A stretch of 64,000 nt of DNA from Paraflavisolibacter caeni (GTDB lineage Bacteria; Bacteroidota; Bacteroidia; Chitinophagales; Chitinophagaceae). The translations under genes and the position numbers were made by a program. The stretch's first letter is position 1, and every line of letters begins with the position of its first letter. Positions 33,569 to 44,187 of the stretch are shown piece after piece. Under the pieces are notes generated by a model. It was given only the letters and a program-made list of their open reading frames with translations, had not been told where the DNA came from and did not search any database. The stretch is from the NCBI RefSeq assembly GCF_025628885.1, contig NZ_JAOTIF010000003.1:1-64000 (forward strand). Reading direction: 5' to 3'.

Positions 33569-35779
33569 ATGAAACAAAACATTTTAGCTTCTATTTTAAA
33601 AACTACATATGTAGCTTCATTTGTTTTCGTTGGTATAACTGTTAATGCCCAGAATAAAGCAAATGTAAAATTGGATTATGCATTAAAGGATGGAACTAAA
33701 AGTGATTGGCTTGTAGACCCAGTAGCGAAAAAGGCTACTATTTATACCGAAGGAAAAAATATTATTCTTGATAATGGATTGGTGAAAAGGGTATTCAGGC
33801 TTCAACCCAATGTTGCTTGTATCGATTATTTAAACCTATCTAATGGACAACAATTGCTGCGTGCGGTAAAGCCTGAAGCAAAGATCACAATTAATGGTAA
33901 AGAGTATAATATTGGGGGATTGCATGGGCAAAAGGAATTAGCTTATTTATTGCCAGAATGGGTGGATAAAATGGAAGCAGGAAAAGAGGATTTTGTGATG
34001 GTGAACCATAGCATTAGCGATATAAAACCCTTTATCAACTGGAAACGCAACACCTGGGCAATGAATAAAAAGCAGGCCACGGGTAAACAATTGATATTTG
34101 AATATGCATCCTCTTTGCCATCGCTCAAGGGAATAGTGGTCAAAGTTAATTATGAGTTGTACGATGGCATGCCATTGATCGTAAAATGGGTGTCAGTTGA
34201 AAATAAGAACAGCACTGCTTTTAAGCTGGATATGGTAGTAAATGAAGTCTTGGGACTTGTAGAGGAGGAAAGTGCCGTTGTAGGCAGTCCGGAGCAAATG
34301 AAAAAGCAGCATGGGATTTATATTGAAACCAATTATGCATTTAATAATGCCATGCGTTATGATATCAGCGACCAAACCACTCACTGGAAAATTGATCGAG
34401 ACTATAGGTCGCAGGTAAACTATAATTATGAAACTCCTTGCCTGTTGGAAATTTATCCTGAAAAAGCACCAGGCATTGAACTTCAGCCTGGCGAAATATT
34501 TACATCTGTAAGGACGCACGAATTGTTAATGGATAGCTACGACCGTCAGCGCAGGGGCATGATGATCAGAAAGATGTACAGCACCATTGCACCCTGGACC
34601 ACGCAGAACCCCATTTTCATGCACTTGGTAAGCCGCAATGATGATGAAGTGCGCAGGGCCGTTGATCAATGTGCTGCTACGGGATATGAAGCTGTGATCC
34701 TTAGTTTTGGCAGCCACTTAAATATGGAAGACAGTTCCGGCAAAAATATAGCACGCTGGAAAGACCTGGCTGATTATGCTCATAGCAAAGGAATTCAAAT
34801 AGGTGGCTATTCTTTATTCAGCAGCCGCCGCATCAGCGATGAACATGATGTGATAGACCCTAAAACAGGAAAACCTGGTGGTGCTTTCTTTGGCCATGCA
34901 CCCTGCTTTGGCAGTAAATGGGGGCTGGCATATCGTGATAAGATCAAGTATTTTTTTGCACAAACCGGGTTTAATATATGGGAAAATGATGGACCTTATC
35001 CGGGTGATGTATGTGCGTCCACTACGCACCCTGGCCATAAAGGTTTGGATGATTCACAATGGCGTCAGATCAATATACAGAAGGAACTGTATCATTGGTT
35101 GAATGAAAGGGGCGTCTATATAAATGCTCCTGACTGGTATTTCCTGGATGGCACGCATAAAATAGCTATTGGATACCGGGAAGTAAACTTTTCCTTGTCC
35201 CGGGAACAACAACGAATTCTTAATCGCCAGAACATCCATGATGGCACTATTGAAAAGACCGCCTCTATGAGTTGGGGCTTTGTTCCGCTTACCAAATATC
35301 AGGGCGGTGGTCCGGAAGCCGTTTTAGAGCCATTAAATGAGCACTTGAAAGATTACGAGCAATTGATGGTGCAATATTATGGAGCAGGTGTACAGGCTTG
35401 TTATCGCGGCCCCCGCTTGTATGACACTGATGCTACAAGGCAATTAGTGGCCAATACGATTAGTTGGTATAAAAAGTACAGGGAAATCCTGAATTCGGAC
35501 ATGATCCAGTTAAGACGTGCCGATGGACGGGATTGGGATGGATTGATTCATGTAAACCCGCAATTGAAGCAAAAGGGTTTTGTGATGTTGTATAATCCAT
35601 TGAAAGAAAAAATCACAAGAACAATTAAGCTTCCATTGTATTATACAGGACTTACTACAGTAGCAACGCTGAAAGATAAGAATGGATCATTAAGGAAATA
35701 TAACCTCGACAGGAATCATGAAATTGAATTAACCTTCGCAATTGAGCCGGAAAATTATACGTGGTATATAGTGGAATGA
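33569..35779 (+). CDS. Putative alpha-galactosidase-like glycoside hydrolase
   Basis: Exported protein of 736 residues with a signal peptide ending near ITVNAQ. Residues about 30-330 are a large beta-sandwich as seen in GH36-like and GH97-like enzymes. From about 340 a TIM barrel follows: GYEAVILSFGS, KGIQIGGYSLFSSR and GFNIWENDGPYPGD, where Asp474 sits at the place of the GH-D clan nucleophile, although the usual Lys-x-Asp is not present. The C-terminal beta domain includes RRADGRDWDGLIHVNP. The family could not be named with certainty. It lies between GH20 and a GH95-like gene. Alpha-galactoside or another capping sugar is a guess from the fold. Confidence 0.55.
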   Translation: MKQNILASILKTTYVASFVFVGITVNAQNKANVKLDYALKDGTKSDWLVDPVAKKATIYTEGKNIILDNGLVKRVFRLQPNVACIDYLNLSNGQQLLRAVKPEAKITINGKEYNIGGLHGQKELAYLLPEWVDKMEAGKEDFVMVNHSISDIKPFINWKRNTWAMNKKQATGKQLIFEYASSLPSLKGIVVKVNYELYDGMPLIVKWVSVENKNSTAFKLDMVVNEVLGLVEEESAVVGSPEQMKKQHGIYIETNYAFNNAMRYDISDQTTHWKIDRDYRSQVNYNYETPCLLEIYPEKAPGIELQPGEIFTSVRTHELLMDSYDRQRRGMMIRKMYSTIAPWTTQNPIFMHLVSRNDDEVRRAVDQCAATGYEAVILSFGSHLNMEDSSGKNIARWKDLADYAHSKGIQIGGYSLFSSRRISDEHDVIDPKTGKPGGAFFGHAPCFGSKWGLAYRDKIKYFFAQTGFNIWENDGPYPGDVCASTTHPGHKGLDDSQWRQINIQKELYHWLNERGVYINAPDWYFLDGTHKIAIGYREVNFSLSREQQRILNRQNIHDGTIEKTASMSWGFVPLTKYQGGGPEAVLEPLNEHLKDYEQLMVQYYGAGVQACYRGPRLYDTDATRQLVANTISWYKKYREILNSDMIQLRRADGRDWDGLIHVNPQLKQKGFVMLYNPLKEKITRTIKLPLYYTGLTTVATLKDKNGSLRKYNLDRNHEIELTFAIEPENYTWYIVE

Positions 35780-35834
35780 TCTATAAGGTTTAGAGATTTC
35801 TATTCTTGAGATAAGTAAATAATAACTCAATTTA

Positions 35835-38027
35835 ATGAAAGCCTTATTCTTTATTGCATCATTGGTTTGTGTTTTTATCGCTGAAGGCAAAGGGCAACCG
35901 AATGCATGGAAAAATGTCAGTAAGTACAAAAATACATGGAACAAGCCTCCAAGCCGCATTCCAAACAGATTTTCAGTAGATGCCCCCCTAATGGGAAATG
36001 GCGATATGATGGTGTGCACAGGCTTTGATGGAAAAATATTACGCTACTATATTTCGAAAAATGATTTTTGGCGATTGAAATCACAGGGTGACGGATTGTC
36101 TGGTCCCCGACTTGCAGGTTGTGTGGATATTGCAGTGAAAGGTTTTGACAGCAGTAGCTTTTCTGCGCAACAACTTTTGAGTAATGGGACCACAACCTGT
36201 TTCCTAAAAATAGACGACCGCGGTGTTGAGGTTAGTTCATGGGTAGCTGCTACAGAGAATATTTTATTTATAGAGATCTATGCTAAAAAGAAGGCTGTTG
36301 AAATTTCATTGGATTTATCAGCTCCGCAAAATAACCAGGCTCAGATTTCTAAAAGAAGCGGTCCTGTTTCATGGCTTACCAGGTCTTTTGAAGGTGATGT
36401 TGATATGTCAACTGGTGTGGCTATTGCTTTTAAAATCCTAGGACGTAATACAAACTCCACACTTCTGCAAAAAGGCAAGAAAGTCGTTATAGCGGTTGCT
36501 ATAGAAAGTAAATTCAAAAAAGATAATCCTTTAAAATATGTTCAAGGTCATTTACAGACCATAACTCCCCATTACATAGATCAATTAAAAAAGAATCATG
36601 ATGATTGGTGGAAGGATTATTGGTCAAAGTCATCAGTTACGCTTTCTGATACTCTTTTAGAAAAAGCCTGGTATCAAGGGCTATATACCATGGGCGCTTG
36701 CAGTCGTGATCCGCGTTTCCCTCCTGGATTATTTGGCTGGACCACTAATGACCAGCCTGGATGGAATGGTGATTATCATTTGAACTATAATTTTCAGGCT
36801 CCATTTTATTGCCTTGCTTCGGCTAACCGCCTGAAACAGGCAGCACCTCACGATGCCCCTCTGCTCGACTTTATTTCGAGGGGAGAATGGTATGCCAGAA
36901 AAGTTACAAATACCAGGGGTATTTTATATCCAGTAGGGATTGGACCTTTAGGAATCGAAGTCACCCGGAATTTTCCAAATGATCATTATAAGAATCATGG
37001 CGATATTGAATCGGGAGGATTATTTTTTGGTCAGCGGTCAAACGCTATTTATGGCCTGGTGAATATGGCTCAGTATTGGCGATGTACTTACGACTCAATT
37101 TATGGTGAGAAAATTTATCCTTATGTCTTTAATGTGGTAGCTTTTTGGGAGGATTACCTTAGATTGGAAAACAACAGGCTTGTAATTTATGGTGATGCTA
37201 TACATGAAGGATCAGGAGCAAATAAAAACCCAATACTTACACTTGGCCTTCTTCGAAATGCATTGCAGTTAATAATAGACCTTAGTAAAGCATTGCAAAA
37301 AGATGAGCTCAAAAGAGATAAGTGGGAAAATATGCTGGTGCAATTAAGTACCTTTCCCATACAACAACGCAATGGAAAAAAAGTGTTCCGATATACCGAA
37401 GAAGGGGTTGACTGGTGGGACGGAAATGGTTTAGGTATCCAACATATTTACCCCGGCAACGTCATAACTCTGGACAGTGATCCTCAATTATTGGAAATAT
37501 CAAAAAATACAATAGACCAGATGCAGCGCTGGCACGATGCAAACACCAGCAATAGTTTTTTTATGGCAGCGATTCGGGTAGGCTATGATCCTGAAAAAAT
37601 TATACATGAACTCCGGAATTACAGTCTGCACACTTATCCCAATGGTTTTCAGTATGGAAACCCTCATGGAATTGAGAATAGTTGCACCGTTACCAATGCT
37701 GTGAATGAAATGCTGTGTATGAGTGTTGGAAATGTTATCCGGATCATGCAGGGATATCCTGTAAAATATGATGCACAATTCAGCAACATCAGGACTTGGG
37801 GTGCTTTTTTGGTTTCAGCCAAGCGAGTGTCTGGACATATTGGTCGGGTTACCATTATAAGCGAAATGGGAAATCCTTGTACAATTATGAACCCATGGGA
37901 CAAACGTAAAGTGAAAATCATCAGAAATGGAAAAAAAGCTGAATTGCAGGAAGGGGAGAGGCTAACATTTAATACTTATAAAAATGAGACCATTGAATTA
38001 GAACCTCTCGAGCCAAACAATGGATAA
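35835..38027 (+). CDS. GH95-like (alpha/alpha)6-barrel glycoside hydrolase
   Basis: Exported protein of 730 residues. After a short signal peptide comes a beta-sandwich domain (VDAPLMGNGDMMVCTGFDGK, about residues 40-240) and then a helical barrel containing GWTTNDQPGWNGDYHLNYNF, the counterpart of the WNGDYH(L/T)N motif of GH95 and relatives, and later GDAIHEGSGANKNPI. GH95 members are alpha-L-fucosidases or alpha-L-galactosidases; this protein is distant enough that family and substrate remain open (other (alpha/alpha)6 families such as GH65 or GH78 are alternatives). It lies between the alpha-galactosidase-like gene and GH38. Confidence 0.6.
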   Translation: MKALFFIASLVCVFIAEGKGQPNAWKNVSKYKNTWNKPPSRIPNRFSVDAPLMGNGDMMVCTGFDGKILRYYISKNDFWRLKSQGDGLSGPRLAGCVDIAVKGFDSSSFSAQQLLSNGTTTCFLKIDDRGVEVSSWVAATENILFIEIYAKKKAVEISLDLSAPQNNQAQISKRSGPVSWLTRSFEGDVDMSTGVAIAFKILGRNTNSTLLQKGKKVVIAVAIESKFKKDNPLKYVQGHLQTITPHYIDQLKKNHDDWWKDYWSKSSVTLSDTLLEKAWYQGLYTMGACSRDPRFPPGLFGWTTNDQPGWNGDYHLNYNFQAPFYCLASANRLKQAAPHDAPLLDFISRGEWYARKVTNTRGILYPVGIGPLGIEVTRNFPNDHYKNHGDIESGGLFFGQRSNAIYGLVNMAQYWRCTYDSIYGEKIYPYVFNVVAFWEDYLRLENNRLVIYGDAIHEGSGANKNPILTLGLLRNALQLIIDLSKALQKDELKRDKWENMLVQLSTFPIQQRNGKKVFRYTEEGVDWWDGNGLGIQHIYPGNVITLDSDPQLLEISKNTIDQMQRWHDANTSNSFFMAAIRVGYDPEKIIHELRNYSLHTYPNGFQYGNPHGIENSCTVTNAVNEMLCMSVGNVIRIMQGYPVKYDAQFSNIRTWGAFLVSAKRVSGHIGRVTIISEMGNPCTIMNPWDKRKVKIIRNGKKAELQEGERLTFNTYKNETIELEPLEPNNG

Positions 38028-38153
38028 CAATATAGAGCTATTGAACATAGACTGCCGATAAACAGCCTGGATACTGCTTAATCAAACAGATTTGATAATT
38101 GAAGTAAAAAGTTAAACTATAGTATTCTTTCATATACAGTAAAATTCCAAAAA

Positions 38154-41100
38154 GTGAAACATCATATTGCTTCCGTAATAAAAAAGGTAGGTCTGTCCTT
38201 TCTGGTAAATTTTGTGTTGTGCCTGATGTCTTCAGCGCAATTACATGTTCCTTATTTGGGTCAGATACAATGGGTGAATGGTTATTCAAAAGAGATTAAA
38301 GGTGAAAATATCAGCTATTTTTCAGCATATCCTGATTATGCTACTACTGCACTGTTAACCCGTTGTACGGATGGTAACAAAATTATAGAATGGGAAACTG
38401 CCCCTGTTCCGAAAAACATCAAAGGGAAGTATGTTTATTTCAGTTGGGTTGCGGCCCATTCATCAGGCACAAGCAAGGGGAAACGGAATTTTGATCTTTA
38501 TGTTAATGATAATAAGCTCTTGACTTTTACTACCTTACCTGACCATCAAATGCCCGACTGGACTGTAGCTACTCCTGACAGTTCAAGACTGGTATTTCAA
38601 CAGACCAAAAGAGACGCGGCAAATGACGCTCATGGTCTGGCATTTCTGAGATTGCCAGTAAGTAGTGTAAAGCCAGGCCTTCCTGTTAAGATAAAAGTTG
38701 TTGGACAGGCTCAAAACAGCAATGACTGGTACATGACATTTAAATTTTCTTTTGAAGAAAAAGTCGATGTCAACCCGATGCCTTTTATTCTGAAAAATGG
38801 AAAACAACCAGTGGTTTTTACTGCATTACATTTTGGAAAAGACCAGCAGGTTCGAGTTCAGGTAAATCGCAAAGAAACTTTTGCATTTGTATTGAAAAAT
38901 GGTGTGAATAGTTTTGATATACCCGTAAATGCTGTACAGAAGGATGATAGTGTATTGATACATGTTGCTGCAAACAATGTAATATTAGTGGATAAATATA
39001 TTCAGTTAAAACCGGTTACTTATCGTGTTCTGAATTTTATACATCACTCACATACCGATATTGGTTATTCTCATCTTCAGCCGGAGGTACTTCAAATTCA
39101 TATTAAGAATATAGATGATGCCTTGAGGATGATTGAAAAAACAAAAAATTTACCTACTGAAGCAAAGTTTAAATGGAATATAGAATCTATATGGGCCGTA
39201 GAAAATTATTTAAAGCAGGCATCTGCTACGCAAAAGGAAAAATTTATTAAAGCTGTAAAGGAAGGTAGTATCTGTTTGTCTGGCTTGTATGCCAATATTT
39301 TAACTGGTATCAGCGAACCTGAGGAAGTATTTCATTACACGGATTATGCAAATCAATTGCGAAAGGAATTTGGATTTAAGATCGAGAGTGCAATGATTTC
39401 AGATATTCCTGGTTATGCCTGGTCAACTGTAACTGGGCTCGTAAATGGTGGGATCAAATATTTTTCAAGTGGTCCTAATTTCATGGGTGAAAATCATCCT
39501 TATCTTGGCGACAGAGTTGGATATTTTGTAAAAACATGGGGTGATAAACCTGTGTGGTGGACATCACCATCCGGAGAAGAAAAAATCCTGTTCTGGACAG
39601 CTGGTAAAGGCTATTCTTCCTGGCATGGAACACCAGTTGGTGGCATATTCGATCGCGGACCTAAAAAAATTGCGGCCTATCTCAATGAATTGGCTGCAAA
39701 GAACTATCCTTATGAAATGGTTCAATGGAGGTATAATGTTGTTTCAGACAACGGTCCAATTGATACTGCCATTTCTGACTTCGTCGATCAATGGAATAAA
39801 AAATATGCTTCACCCAAAATAGTATTGAATACTACAGACAAACTTTTTGAGGAGTTTGAACAAAAATATGGAAGCAGCATTCCCGTTGTAAAAGGAGATA
39901 TAACACCTTACTGGGAAGATGGTGCAGTCTCGACTGCATATGAAGAAGGTAAAAACAGAAGTAACAGTTTGCGTTTACAGCAATTGACAACATTATATTC
40001 GATTCTGGATCCCAAAAAATATAATGCATCTGCTTTTTATGAAGCCTGGAAAAATATTCTCCTTTTTCATGAGCACACATGGGGTGCACACAACAGTATT
40101 ACACAACCCGATATTCCTTTTGTAACAGAACAGTGGCGTATTAAAAAGCAATTCATGCTGGACGCGGATGAAGAAATAAATTCGTTAGAAAATAGTTTAT
40201 TGCAGCAAGTAACAAATCCTAAGTCGAAAAGAATTGCGGTCATTAATACGGCATCATGGATGCGCAATGAGCCGGTATTTATACCTGCAACCGTTAACGG
40301 AAAATCTGTAAAAGATGCAACAGGTAAAAAGCAGCCTCTGCAAAAGTTAACCGATGGAAGTTATGTATTCATGGCAGAACGTGTGCCTGCACTGGGGACA
40401 GCTATTTATACCATTACCGATGAGGAAGTGAAAGCAAATCAGACGAACTTTATGCTTACAGACAGTTCGGTTTCCAATGGTAAAATCAGTTTGCAATGGG
40501 ATAAAAAAAATGGAAGTATCATCAAATTGGCTGATAATGGCGCATTCAATTATGCCGGTTCATACCAAAACCAGGGTTTAAACAGTTATTGGTATGTTCC
40601 AGGCTTAAATCCTTCTGAGGCCGAAACGAACAGCCAGGTTCAGGTGAAGGTTTTGGAAAAAGGACCTGTTGTTCTCACCATTGCGTTGATCAGTGAAGCT
40701 CCGGGTGTCAATCGATTAGAGAGAAGGATTTCAATTTTTGGAGGAAGTAACAATGTGTTGGTTTACAACATCGTTGATAAAAAAGCAATCAGGCAAAAAG
40801 AGGCAGTTCATTTTGGATTTCCATTCAATACTTCATTAAGCAAAGTATCATTGGATGCAGGTTATGGATCCATGCAATACCTATCAGATCAGTTACCTGG
40901 TTCAAACATGGATTATTTGTATGGCCGCCGCTGGTTGGACATCTCAAATACTGATAGAGGATTGCAGTGGATGCTGCTGGAAGCACCTCTGGTTGAACCG
41001 AATAATATGATCGATGAACGCCAAACGATCAACCAATCGCATAAAGAATGGAAAGTTGAAGGCAAACCGGCTACTACTTGGTTCAGCTATATTATGAACA

Positions 41101-41504
41101 ATTACTGGCATACCAACTATAAAGCCGATCAGGATGGGATCAGTAGTTATCGATATATACTGAAGCCACATGGAGATTTCAGTTATAGTGAAAATGAAAA
41201 AGCCGGAACAGGATTCACTCAGCCGTTGTTGGCCTTGCCTGTTAAGGAGAATGCTTTATTTTTTGACGGGTTATTTGAGTTGACGAATACACACATTGTT
41301 GTTACAAGTGTGACACCTCAGGATGATGGTGGGTTTATGATCAGACTTTACAATCCTGAAAATACAGCGGGACAAACAGGCTTCACCTGGAAGAAAATGA
41401 AGCCATCTTACTTAATGAACATGAAAACAGGTAATAAAGTTCAAAAGTCAGAAAACATTACTTTAGCAGGAATGGGTGTGATGGAGATTAAAATTGTTCA
41501 ATAG
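38154..41504 (+). CDS. GH38 alpha-mannosidase
   Basis: Large exported mannosidase, 1116 residues, starting at GTG just before a signal peptide that ends near LMSSAQ. An extra N-terminal beta domain (about 25-285) precedes the GH38 catalytic domain. That domain opens with HHSHTDIGYS (metal ligands His300 and Asp302) and has the nucleophile Asp417 in MISDIPGYAW, plus LLFHEHTWGAHNS. The C-terminal beta-sandwich regions are present (NGKISLQWDKKNGSI, NNVLVYNIVDKK). GH38 enzymes remove alpha-1,2, 1,3 or 1,6-linked mannose with a zinc ion. Together with GH92 and GH125 it completes removal of alpha-mannose. The NPCBM-like front domain may bind the substrate. Confidence 0.88.
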   Translation: MKHHIASVIKKVGLSFLVNFVLCLMSSAQLHVPYLGQIQWVNGYSKEIKGENISYFSAYPDYATTALLTRCTDGNKIIEWETAPVPKNIKGKYVYFSWVAAHSSGTSKGKRNFDLYVNDNKLLTFTTLPDHQMPDWTVATPDSSRLVFQQTKRDAANDAHGLAFLRLPVSSVKPGLPVKIKVVGQAQNSNDWYMTFKFSFEEKVDVNPMPFILKNGKQPVVFTALHFGKDQQVRVQVNRKETFAFVLKNGVNSFDIPVNAVQKDDSVLIHVAANNVILVDKYIQLKPVTYRVLNFIHHSHTDIGYSHLQPEVLQIHIKNIDDALRMIEKTKNLPTEAKFKWNIESIWAVENYLKQASATQKEKFIKAVKEGSICLSGLYANILTGISEPEEVFHYTDYANQLRKEFGFKIESAMISDIPGYAWSTVTGLVNGGIKYFSSGPNFMGENHPYLGDRVGYFVKTWGDKPVWWTSPSGEEKILFWTAGKGYSSWHGTPVGGIFDRGPKKIAAYLNELAAKNYPYEMVQWRYNVVSDNGPIDTAISDFVDQWNKKYASPKIVLNTTDKLFEEFEQKYGSSIPVVKGDITPYWEDGAVSTAYEEGKNRSNSLRLQQLTTLYSILDPKKYNASAFYEAWKNILLFHEHTWGAHNSITQPDIPFVTEQWRIKKQFMLDADEEINSLENSLLQQVTNPKSKRIAVINTASWMRNEPVFIPATVNGKSVKDATGKKQPLQKLTDGSYVFMAERVPALGTAIYTITDEEVKANQTNFMLTDSSVSNGKISLQWDKKNGSIIKLADNGAFNYAGSYQNQGLNSYWYVPGLNPSEAETNSQVQVKVLEKGPVVLTIALISEAPGVNRLERRISIFGGSNNVLVYNIVDKKAIRQKEAVHFGFPFNTSLSKVSLDAGYGSMQYLSDQLPGSNMDYLYGRRWLDISNTDRGLQWMLLEAPLVEPNNMIDERQTINQSHKEWKVEGKPATTWFSYIMNNYWHTNYKADQDGISSYRYILKPHGDFSYSENEKAGTGFTQPLLALPVKENALFFDGLFELTNTHIVVTSVTPQDDGGFMIRLYNPENTAGQTGFTWKKMKPSYLMNMKTGNKVQKSENITLAGMGVMEIKIVQ

Positions 41505-41542
41505 CAGATGAATAATAGTATTCAGAGCATATAAAAACGAAT

Positions 41543-44101
41543 ATGAAAAGGATGAAATATCAAAGTTATTATTCAAGGTTTGCATTTTTAATGTTGTTAT
41601 TAAGTGCTGTGGGTTTCTTTAAAGGATTTTCACAGCCAGGCCCCATTACCAGAATGGGATCAACGAATACGATTTCATTTGATGAAGGCTGGTTTTTTCA
41701 GCGTTATGGATTGCAACCAGATGGTACGCGAAAAGAAGAACCCTCTGGTTTAGAAAATACTACATTCAACGATGCTGCCTGGCAAAAACTAAAGCTTCCG
41801 CATGACTGGGCTATAACTGGTCCTTTTAGAATAGAGTTGGAAGGATCTACCGGTAAACTTCCATGGAAAGGCATTGGTTGGTACAGAAAGCATTTTACTG
41901 TACCAGTAACAGATGCAGGTAAACAAATTTTTGTTGATTTTGATGGTGTTATGGCGAATGCTAAAATCTGGCTCAATGGAAAATATGTTGGCACATGGCC
42001 TTACGGATACTCTTCTTTCCGCATGGATCTAACGCCTTACATTATGCCTGGTAAAGAAAACATACTGGCCGTTCGTCTTGATACTGAAAATTGGGATTCG
42101 AGATGGTATCCCGGTGCCGGGATTTACCGCCATGTTTGGTTGGTAAAGACTGCACCTGTTCATGTGGATCATTGGGGTACATACATTACTACTCCCCAAA
42201 TCAACGATCAACAGGCGCTTGTAAATGTTGCTGTAACCGTGAGCAATCAATCCCAACAAGCGGCAAAGGCTATAGCTCAGACAATATTGTTTGAATTAGA
42301 TCCATCGAACAAGCCAACTAAAAAAGTAGCTGTTACCAAAGAAACCATAATTGATTTGAATGCCGGAGAACGGAAAGTTGTTGAGTCGCAGGCAACTGTG
42401 TTCAATCCAAAACGCTGGGACATTGAATCGCCCAACAGGTATGTGGCACAAACAACCATCAGAATGAATGGTAAAGTTATTGATACGTACTATACTCCTT
42501 TTGGCATCCGGACACTGGAGTTTACTGCAAGGAACGGGTTCTTATTAAATGGCAAGCGTGTTCAGATAAATGGTACCTGTAATCACCATGATTTAGGCGC
42601 CCTTGGTGCAGCGTTTAATCAAAGTGCATTAATACGGCAACTAAAGATGTTGAAAGATATGGGTTGTAATTCATTACGTACCTCACACAATCCACCAGCA
42701 CCCGAATTACTGGAATTAGCAGACAAAATGGGATTCTTAGTTTGGGATGAAGCGTTTGATGCCTGGAAAAAGGGGAAGCGTAAAAATGATTACAATAAAA
42801 TCTTTGATGAATGGCATGAGAAAGATTTGAAAGCACTTGTACATCGTGACCGAAATCACCCATCTGTTTTCATTTGGTCGATTGGTAATGAAGTGATGGA
42901 GCAGCAAAATGTGGAACTTACCAAACATCTGGTGGAGATTGTACAACGGGAGGACCCTACACGACCAGTTTCAAATGGATACAATGATCCGGATGGCGGC
43001 CGTAATTCCGGAGCTGCTACAGCACTGGGGCTTATGGGTGTGAATTATTTCTTTGGACAGCAACCGAAATGGGACGCTGACCCCCGATATGCCAACAAGC
43101 CGACAATTGGTAGCGAAACTTCATCTTGCGTTAGTACAAGAGGAGAATATTTCTTTGGTTCGAAAGATTATCAGAACTGGCAAATCTCTTCGTACGATTA
43201 TGCAAAGCCCGGTTGGGGATGCTCGCCTGATGAGCAATTCAGAACTAATGCAAAATATCCTCATTTGCTTGGAGAGTATGTATGGACAGGTTTTGATTAT
43301 TTAGGTGAACCTACTCCTTATAATTCTGATGAAACAAACCTGCTCAACTTTAGAACCGATCCTGATAAAAAAGAAGAACTCGAAAAGCAACTCGAACTGA
43401 TTCGTAAAAATAATCCGCCTTCGAGAAGCAGTTATTTTGGAATTATTGATCTGGCAGGATTTCCCAAAGATCGTTTTTATAGTTACCAGGCGCACTGGCG
43501 ACCCGATTTTCCAATGGCACATATTTTCCCTCATTGGAACTGGCCGGAAAGAATAGATTCAATTACTCCTGTACATGTGTACACATCAGGGGATGAAGCT
43601 GAATTGTTTTTAAACGGGAAAAGTTTAGGACGAAAAATCAAAACACCGGGAAAGGACTTCCGTCTTGTTTGGGATAGTGTTCGATATGTACCCGGTGAAC
43701 TAAAGGTGGTTAGTTATAAAAATGGGAAACAGTGGGCAACTGATGTTGTCAAGACAACCGGTGAAATGTCTAAACTTGTTCTTTCTGCCGACCGCAGTGT
43801 ATTAAAAGCAGGCCAGGATGATTTGTGCTTTATTACAGTTAAAGTAACTGATAAAGATGAACTAATGGTACCACGTTCTCATCCTCTTATTCAATTTTCA
43901 ATTGAAGGAGCAGGAGAAATTGTAGCAACAGACAATGGTGATCCTACCAGCTTTGTTCCTTTTCAAAGTCATGAACGTCCAGCATTCAATGGAATGGCAT
44001 TAGTGATCGTGAAAGCAAAAGGGGGAGCAAAAGGTAAGTTTACAGTACATGCAAAAAGTGAAGGATTGACAGGAGCATCTATAAAAGTAGAAAGCAAATA
44101 A
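41543..44101 (+). CDS. GH2 beta-galactosidase
   Basis: Exported GH2 enzyme of 852 residues; an in-frame ATG at 41552 is an alternative start before the same signal peptide. It shows the jelly-roll domain (LPHDWAITGPF, WYRKHFTVP), an Ig-like domain, and a barrel with NGTCNHHDLGALGAAF, SLRTSHNPPAPELLE, the acid/base WSIGNE with Glu450 and the nucleophile IGSETSSC with Glu525. The C-terminal DUF4982-like and Ig-like domains follow (ITPVHVYTSGDEAELFLNG). This architecture is typical of Bacteroidota exo-beta-galactosidases. It would remove antenna galactose. It is the last gene before the hairpin terminator at 44110. Confidence 0.9.
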   Translation: MKRMKYQSYYSRFAFLMLLLSAVGFFKGFSQPGPITRMGSTNTISFDEGWFFQRYGLQPDGTRKEEPSGLENTTFNDAAWQKLKLPHDWAITGPFRIELEGSTGKLPWKGIGWYRKHFTVPVTDAGKQIFVDFDGVMANAKIWLNGKYVGTWPYGYSSFRMDLTPYIMPGKENILAVRLDTENWDSRWYPGAGIYRHVWLVKTAPVHVDHWGTYITTPQINDQQALVNVAVTVSNQSQQAAKAIAQTILFELDPSNKPTKKVAVTKETIIDLNAGERKVVESQATVFNPKRWDIESPNRYVAQTTIRMNGKVIDTYYTPFGIRTLEFTARNGFLLNGKRVQINGTCNHHDLGALGAAFNQSALIRQLKMLKDMGCNSLRTSHNPPAPELLELADKMGFLVWDEAFDAWKKGKRKNDYNKIFDEWHEKDLKALVHRDRNHPSVFIWSIGNEVMEQQNVELTKHLVEIVQREDPTRPVSNGYNDPDGGRNSGAATALGLMGVNYFFGQQPKWDADPRYANKPTIGSETSSCVSTRGEYFFGSKDYQNWQISSYDYAKPGWGCSPDEQFRTNAKYPHLLGEYVWTGFDYLGEPTPYNSDETNLLNFRTDPDKKEELEKQLELIRKNNPPSRSSYFGIIDLAGFPKDRFYSYQAHWRPDFPMAHIFPHWNWPERIDSITPVHVYTSGDEAELFLNGKSLGRKIKTPGKDFRLVWDSVRYVPGELKVVSYKNGKQWATDVVKTTGEMSKLVLSADRSVLKAGQDDLCFITVKVTDKDELMVPRSHPLIQFSIEGAGEIVATDNGDPTSFVPFQSHERPAFNGMALVIVKAKGGAKGKFTVHAKSEGLTGASIKVESK

Positions 44102-44109
44102 AATTAGTA

Positions 44110-44160
44110 TCACTAAAAATATAAAGCCCGCTTATTTAGCGGGCTTTATATTTTTAGTGA
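44110..44160. terminator. Bidirectional intrinsic terminator, 23-bp perfect stem
   Basis: Arms 44110-44132 and 44138-44160 pair perfectly over 23 bases with the 5-base loop TATTT. The GC core AAAGCCCGC is flanked by A and T runs on both strands, so it can stop transcription from the GH2 gene on its left and the MFS gene on its right. Confidence 0.9.
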
Positions 44161-44187
44161 AATCTGAAAGAAATGATGCACTAAGTA

